Program-made: the position numbers and the translations under genes | Assembly: GCA_003453085.1 (NCBI GenBank) | Contig: DMMK01000249.1 | Location: forward strand, 1-15,954 | Source: Verrucomicrobiales bacterium | Lineage (GTDB): Bacteria > Verrucomicrobiota > Verrucomicrobiia > Verrucomicrobiales > Verrucomicrobiaceae | DNA length: 15,954 bases | Direction: 5' to 3' | The notes under the pieces: generated by a model | Seen by the model: only the letters and a program-made list of their open reading frames with translations | Databases searched by the model: none | What the model was told of the DNA's origin: nothing | Shown here: positions 13,840 through 15,954 of the stretch, piece by piece | Layout of the letters: each line of letters begins with the position of its first letter | Numbering within the stretch: position 1 is the first letter of the stretch

Positions 13840-15243
13840 TCAAAGCCCGCGCCGGAGGGCACTGGGAAGGATGCCCAACCGGTCACGATACTTCACCACC
13901 GTGCGGCGGGACATGCGGATGCCACGCTCGGCCAGGCGTTCGACGATCTCCTTGTCATGCAGAGGATGGCCACGGTCCTCGGCCTGGATGATCTCCTTCA
14001 GCGCCGCCTCCACCGTGCGGCCACTCACGGCCTCACCTGAGAAGGTGGCCATGCCGGAGGTGAAAAAGGAGCGCAGTTCAAAAACCCCGTGAGGAGTGTT
14101 GGCAAACTTGCCCGCCACTGTTCGGCTGACGGTACTTTCATGCACGCCGATCTCGTTGGCAATATCTGCCATGGTCATGGGCTTCAATGAGGAGGGACCG
14201 ATCTCAAAGAAGTCCTCCTGCCGGGCCACGATGTGCTCCGCCACCTTCTGAATGGTCTGCTGCCGCTGCTGCAGCATTTCGATGAAAAAGCGGCCGCGCT
14301 TGATGTGGTCGCGGATGAAGTCACGGACGTCCTTTTTGCCGGCGGATTCCGCCATCATGCTTTTGTAAAACTGGCTGATGCGGAGGGACGGTGTCACTTC
14401 TTTGTGGATCGTCACCGTCCATTTCCCCGCCTGCTTTTCGATGGTCATTTCCGGCTGCACATGAAAGCCGATGGCCGGGGTTTCATCGAAGTCTCTCGCC
14501 GGTCTCGGGTTCAGGGCCGTGATGCGCATGGCCGCATCCTGCACATCGTCTAGCTCCACATCGAAATGCGCGGCGATCTCTTCGAACTTGCGTCGGGAAA
14601 GCAGCAGAAAGCACTCGTCCAGAATGTGATACTCGAGGGTCTTGGTGCGTTTTTCTCGCTCCAATTGCACCATGAGGCACTGGCGCAAATCGGAAGCGCC
14701 TAGGCCGGGAGGATCCAGCGTCAGCAGCATGTCCTGGGCAAATTCAAGTTCCTCCAGCGGCCGGTTCTCTTCCTGCGCGATCTCGGCCAGTGGCTTTTTC
14801 AGCCAGCCATTGTCATTCAAATGCCCGAGCAGGCGCAGGATGTCGCCCTTTTCCTCTTCATCAAAACGCATGCCCAGAAGCTGGCCCTCGACATGTTCAG
14901 CCAGGGTCACCGGTTTGGTGAGGGACTCCATGACAAACTGGCGGCGCTCTTCGTCCTCCGGGGTCACCACGCCACGCGTCGGTGCAGGGTTCCACTCTTC
15001 ATCCCGGCGGGCCAGCTTGCTCAGCTCCTCATCCCAGGCATCCTCCACGGGGTCCTCGGCAGTGGACTCCAGGCTGGCATCAATGCCGCCTTCCAGTTCC
15101 AGGACGGGGTTCTGCTGCATCTCCTGGCGGACCAGAAGGTCCAGCTCATGGGTGGGTGTTTGCAGAACCGCGAGCTTCTGCCTGAGTTCCAGCGACAGAT
15201 GCTGCGAAAGTTCGGGGGCTTGCAGGAGGGTGTTTGAAGACAC
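13840..15243 (-). CDS. rpoN: RNA polymerase sigma-54 factor RpoN
   Basis: A 467-residue sigma-54 factor. Region I (1-50) shows the Gln/Leu-rich activator-responsive motif LRQKLAVLQTPTHELDLLV and EMQQNPVLE. Region II (about 50-100) is acidic. The core-binding domain follows (LDPPGLGASDLRQCL). The DNA-binding part holds a helix-turn-helix (MADIANEIGVHESTVSRTV, about 358-376), the motif GVFELRSFF, and the RpoN box at 445-454, here SRRTVVKYRD (consensus ARRTVAKYRE), which reads the -24 element. All functional regions are present. The start is GTG; no in-frame ATG lies near enough to be better. Here rpoN stands alone, without the usual lptB upstream or hpf and ptsN downstream on this side. A sigma-54-like element lies upstream, which suggests self-control. 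Confidence 0.96.
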   Translation of the reverse strand: MSSNTLLQAPELSQHLSLELRQKLAVLQTPTHELDLLVRQEMQQNPVLELEGGIDASLESTAEDPVEDAWDEELSKLARRDEEWNPAPTRGVVTPEDEERRQFVMESLTKPVTLAEHVEGQLLGMRFDEEEKGDILRLLGHLNDNGWLKKPLAEIAQEENRPLEELEFAQDMLLTLDPPGLGASDLRQCLMVQLEREKRTKTLEYHILDECFLLLSRRKFEEIAAHFDVELDDVQDAAMRITALNPRPARDFDETPAIGFHVQPEMTIEKQAGKWTVTIHKEVTPSLRISQFYKSMMAESAGKKDVRDFIRDHIKRGRFFIEMLQQRQQTIQKVAEHIVARQEDFFEIGPSSLKPMTMADIANEIGVHESTVSRTVAGKFANTPHGVFELRSFFTSGMATFSGEAVSGRTVEAALKEIIQAEDRGHPLHDKEIVERLAERGIRMSRRTVVKYRDRLGILPSALRRGL

Positions 15244-15330
15244 AACGCGGGAGAGGTGAATCGAAGGGACGGGGACCAGACGATGGCAATCTTTCTTGGG
15301 AGATCAAAAGCGCATCCAATTGACTAGTTT

Positions 15331-15346
15331 TGCAAGAACCATGCCT
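15331..15346 (-). promoter_or_regulatory. Sigma-54 (-24/-12) promoter candidate upstream of rpoN
   Basis: Read on the minus strand the sequence is AGGCATGGTTCTTGCA, with GG-N10-GC spacing, a perfect TTGCA -12 element and GGCATGG at -24 (consensus TGGCACG). The start point would be near 15320, leaving about 77 bases before the GTG start. It suggests that rpoN is transcribed by its own product. Confidence 0.5.
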
Positions 15347-15383
15347 GCCGGATAAAGCTTTGGCAGGGGGAGCATACAGGCAT

Positions 15384-15399
15384 TGGCCCAAGCCCTGCA
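15384..15399 (+). promoter_or_regulatory. Weaker sigma-54-like element facing the transglutaminase-like gene
   Basis: TGGCCCAAGCCCTGCA keeps TGGC, the GG-N10-GC spacing and TGCA but has C for A at position 5, A for G at 7 and C for T at 12. The start point would be about 106 bases before the ATG. The match is marginal. Confidence 0.3.
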
Positions 15400-15515
15400 C
15401 CTCTTTCTTTTGCAAACTGCAAGAGCTGGACGAATGCATCCTGCAAATTCAGGGGATGTTTATGAGAAGCCAGACGGCACAGGTCTTGCAGCACCCTTTT
15501 TGCATCCCTCCTCCC

Positions 15516-15954
15516 ATGACTTTCAAGATCACCTGTGAACTGGACTACACGGTCACCTCTCCTCTGACCTTCCTGCTGAACATCCGCGCCCAAAAAAACG
15601 CGCGTCAAAAGGTGCTCGAAGAAAAGTTCCACCTCACCCCGACGATGCCCCATGTGGAGCATGCAGATGAGGTGACGGGCAACCGCTTTGACCAGATCAC
15701 CGCTCAGGTTCCCGGAATTTATCAGGTGCGCTATGAAGCCCTGGTGGAGAACAGCCCTGAAATCCTGTCCCGAAAAGACCTCGTTGATACCGAAGTGCAC
15801 GAGTTTTCACTGGAGGTCCTGGCCTGCCTGTACGCCAGCCGTTATTGCCAGTCCGACCGGCTCGGTAACTTGGCGGCCCAGCAGTTCGGCCACTGCGAAA
15901 CCCCGATTGAACGAGTGCTGGCTGTCATCGCCTGGATCTCGGAGCACATCGCCT
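15516..15954 (+). CDS. Transglutaminase-like family protein, N-terminal part (runs off the window)
   Basis: The visible 146 codons have an open frame to the window end. The N-terminus (FKITCELDYTVTSPLTFLLNI) and the following strands match the bacterial transglutaminase N-terminal beta domain found before the papain-like core. The motif LYASRYCQSDRLGNLAAQQF, followed by RVLAVIAWISEHI, is characteristic of bacterial transglutaminase-like proteins just before the catalytic domain. The catalytic Cys-His-Asp triad would lie beyond the edge and cannot be checked. Such proteins are often cysteine proteases or amidases rather than cross-linkers, and some sit next to circularly permuted ATP-grasp and alpha-E genes; that neighbourhood is outside the window. 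The ATG at 15516 has no Shine-Dalgarno motif. It is divergent from rpoN. Confidence 0.85.
   Translation, partial: MTFKITCELDYTVTSPLTFLLNIRAQKNARQKVLEEKFHLTPTMPHVEHADEVTGNRFDQITAQVPGIYQVRYEALVENSPEILSRKDLVDTEVHEFSLEVLACLYASRYCQSDRLGNLAAQQFGHCETPIERVLAVIAWISEHIA

Larger units (their letters stand above)
15244..15515. other. Divergent control region between rpoN and the transglutaminase-like gene
   Basis: About 272 bases with no gene that I can support. It contains sigma-54-like elements facing both ways (15331-15346 minus, 15384-15399 plus) and four copies of TGCAA starting at 15331, 15414, 15421 and 15443, which may be half-sites for a regulator or chance in this T- and A-richer stretch. Confidence 0.45.

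Noticed and set aside
15324..15800. A 158-codon minus-strand open frame near the right end
   Set aside because: It is antisense to the transglutaminase-like gene, which has clear family motifs and an open frame to the edge.

Overview
This window looks like chromosomal DNA from a GC-rich, free-living Gram-negative bacterium. Verrucomicrobiota (a Verrucomicrobiaceae or Prosthecobacter-like lineage) is my best guess. That rests on gene style, the near absence of Shine-Dalgarno motifs and the mix of families; no marker gene in the window settles it. I see no rRNA, tRNA, CRISPR array, insertion sequence or phage gene. I place 15 intact or partial protein genes and one frameshifted gene.

Layout. 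38-1038 (-): a small acidic protein translationally coupled to an endonuclease/exonuclease/phosphatase-fold hydrolase. 1234-1749 (+): an exported DUF4142 protein, then a terminator hairpin. 1866-4969 (+): a GH77 4-alpha-glucanotransferase, then a soluble receiver-plus-histidine-kinase protein. 5036-5493 (-): a zinc-ribbon gene broken by a one-base frameshift, divergent from an orphan ECF sigma factor (5787-6383, +). 6441-8674 (-): a two-gene operon with a 4-base ATGA overlap. Its first gene is an archaeo-eukaryotic-type primase/polymerase (AEP) with a PriL-like, cysteine-bearing C-terminus. Its second is a TIM-barrel protein carrying a full endonuclease-IV-like set of metal ligands. This pair is the best candidate here for an undescribed system. 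8792-9034 (+): a nine-cysteine small metal-binding protein. 9263-11836 (+): a second receiver-kinase protein and an NtrC-type sigma-54 activator, 12 bases apart. 12027-12959 (-): a CsbD-like lipoprotein and a DUF892 ferritin-like protein. 13256-13837 (+): a PA2169/DUF2383-type four-helix protein. 13840-15243 (-): rpoN (sigma-54). 15516-end (+): the start of a transglutaminase-like protein.

How the parts may work together. The right half carries sigma-54 itself, an enhancer-binding activator with its likely partner kinase, and sequences with the exact GG-N10-GC geometry of sigma-54 promoters. These lie upstream of the kinase-activator operon, of the CsbD/DUF892 stress operon and of rpoN. My inference is a local sigma-54 stress circuit: kinase to activator to sigma-54 to envelope and ferritin-like stress proteins. 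The DUF4142, DUF892, CsbD and PA2169 families often travel together in stress-resistance gene sets. The primase/TIM-barrel operon may act in DNA repair or priming. That is inferred from motifs only.
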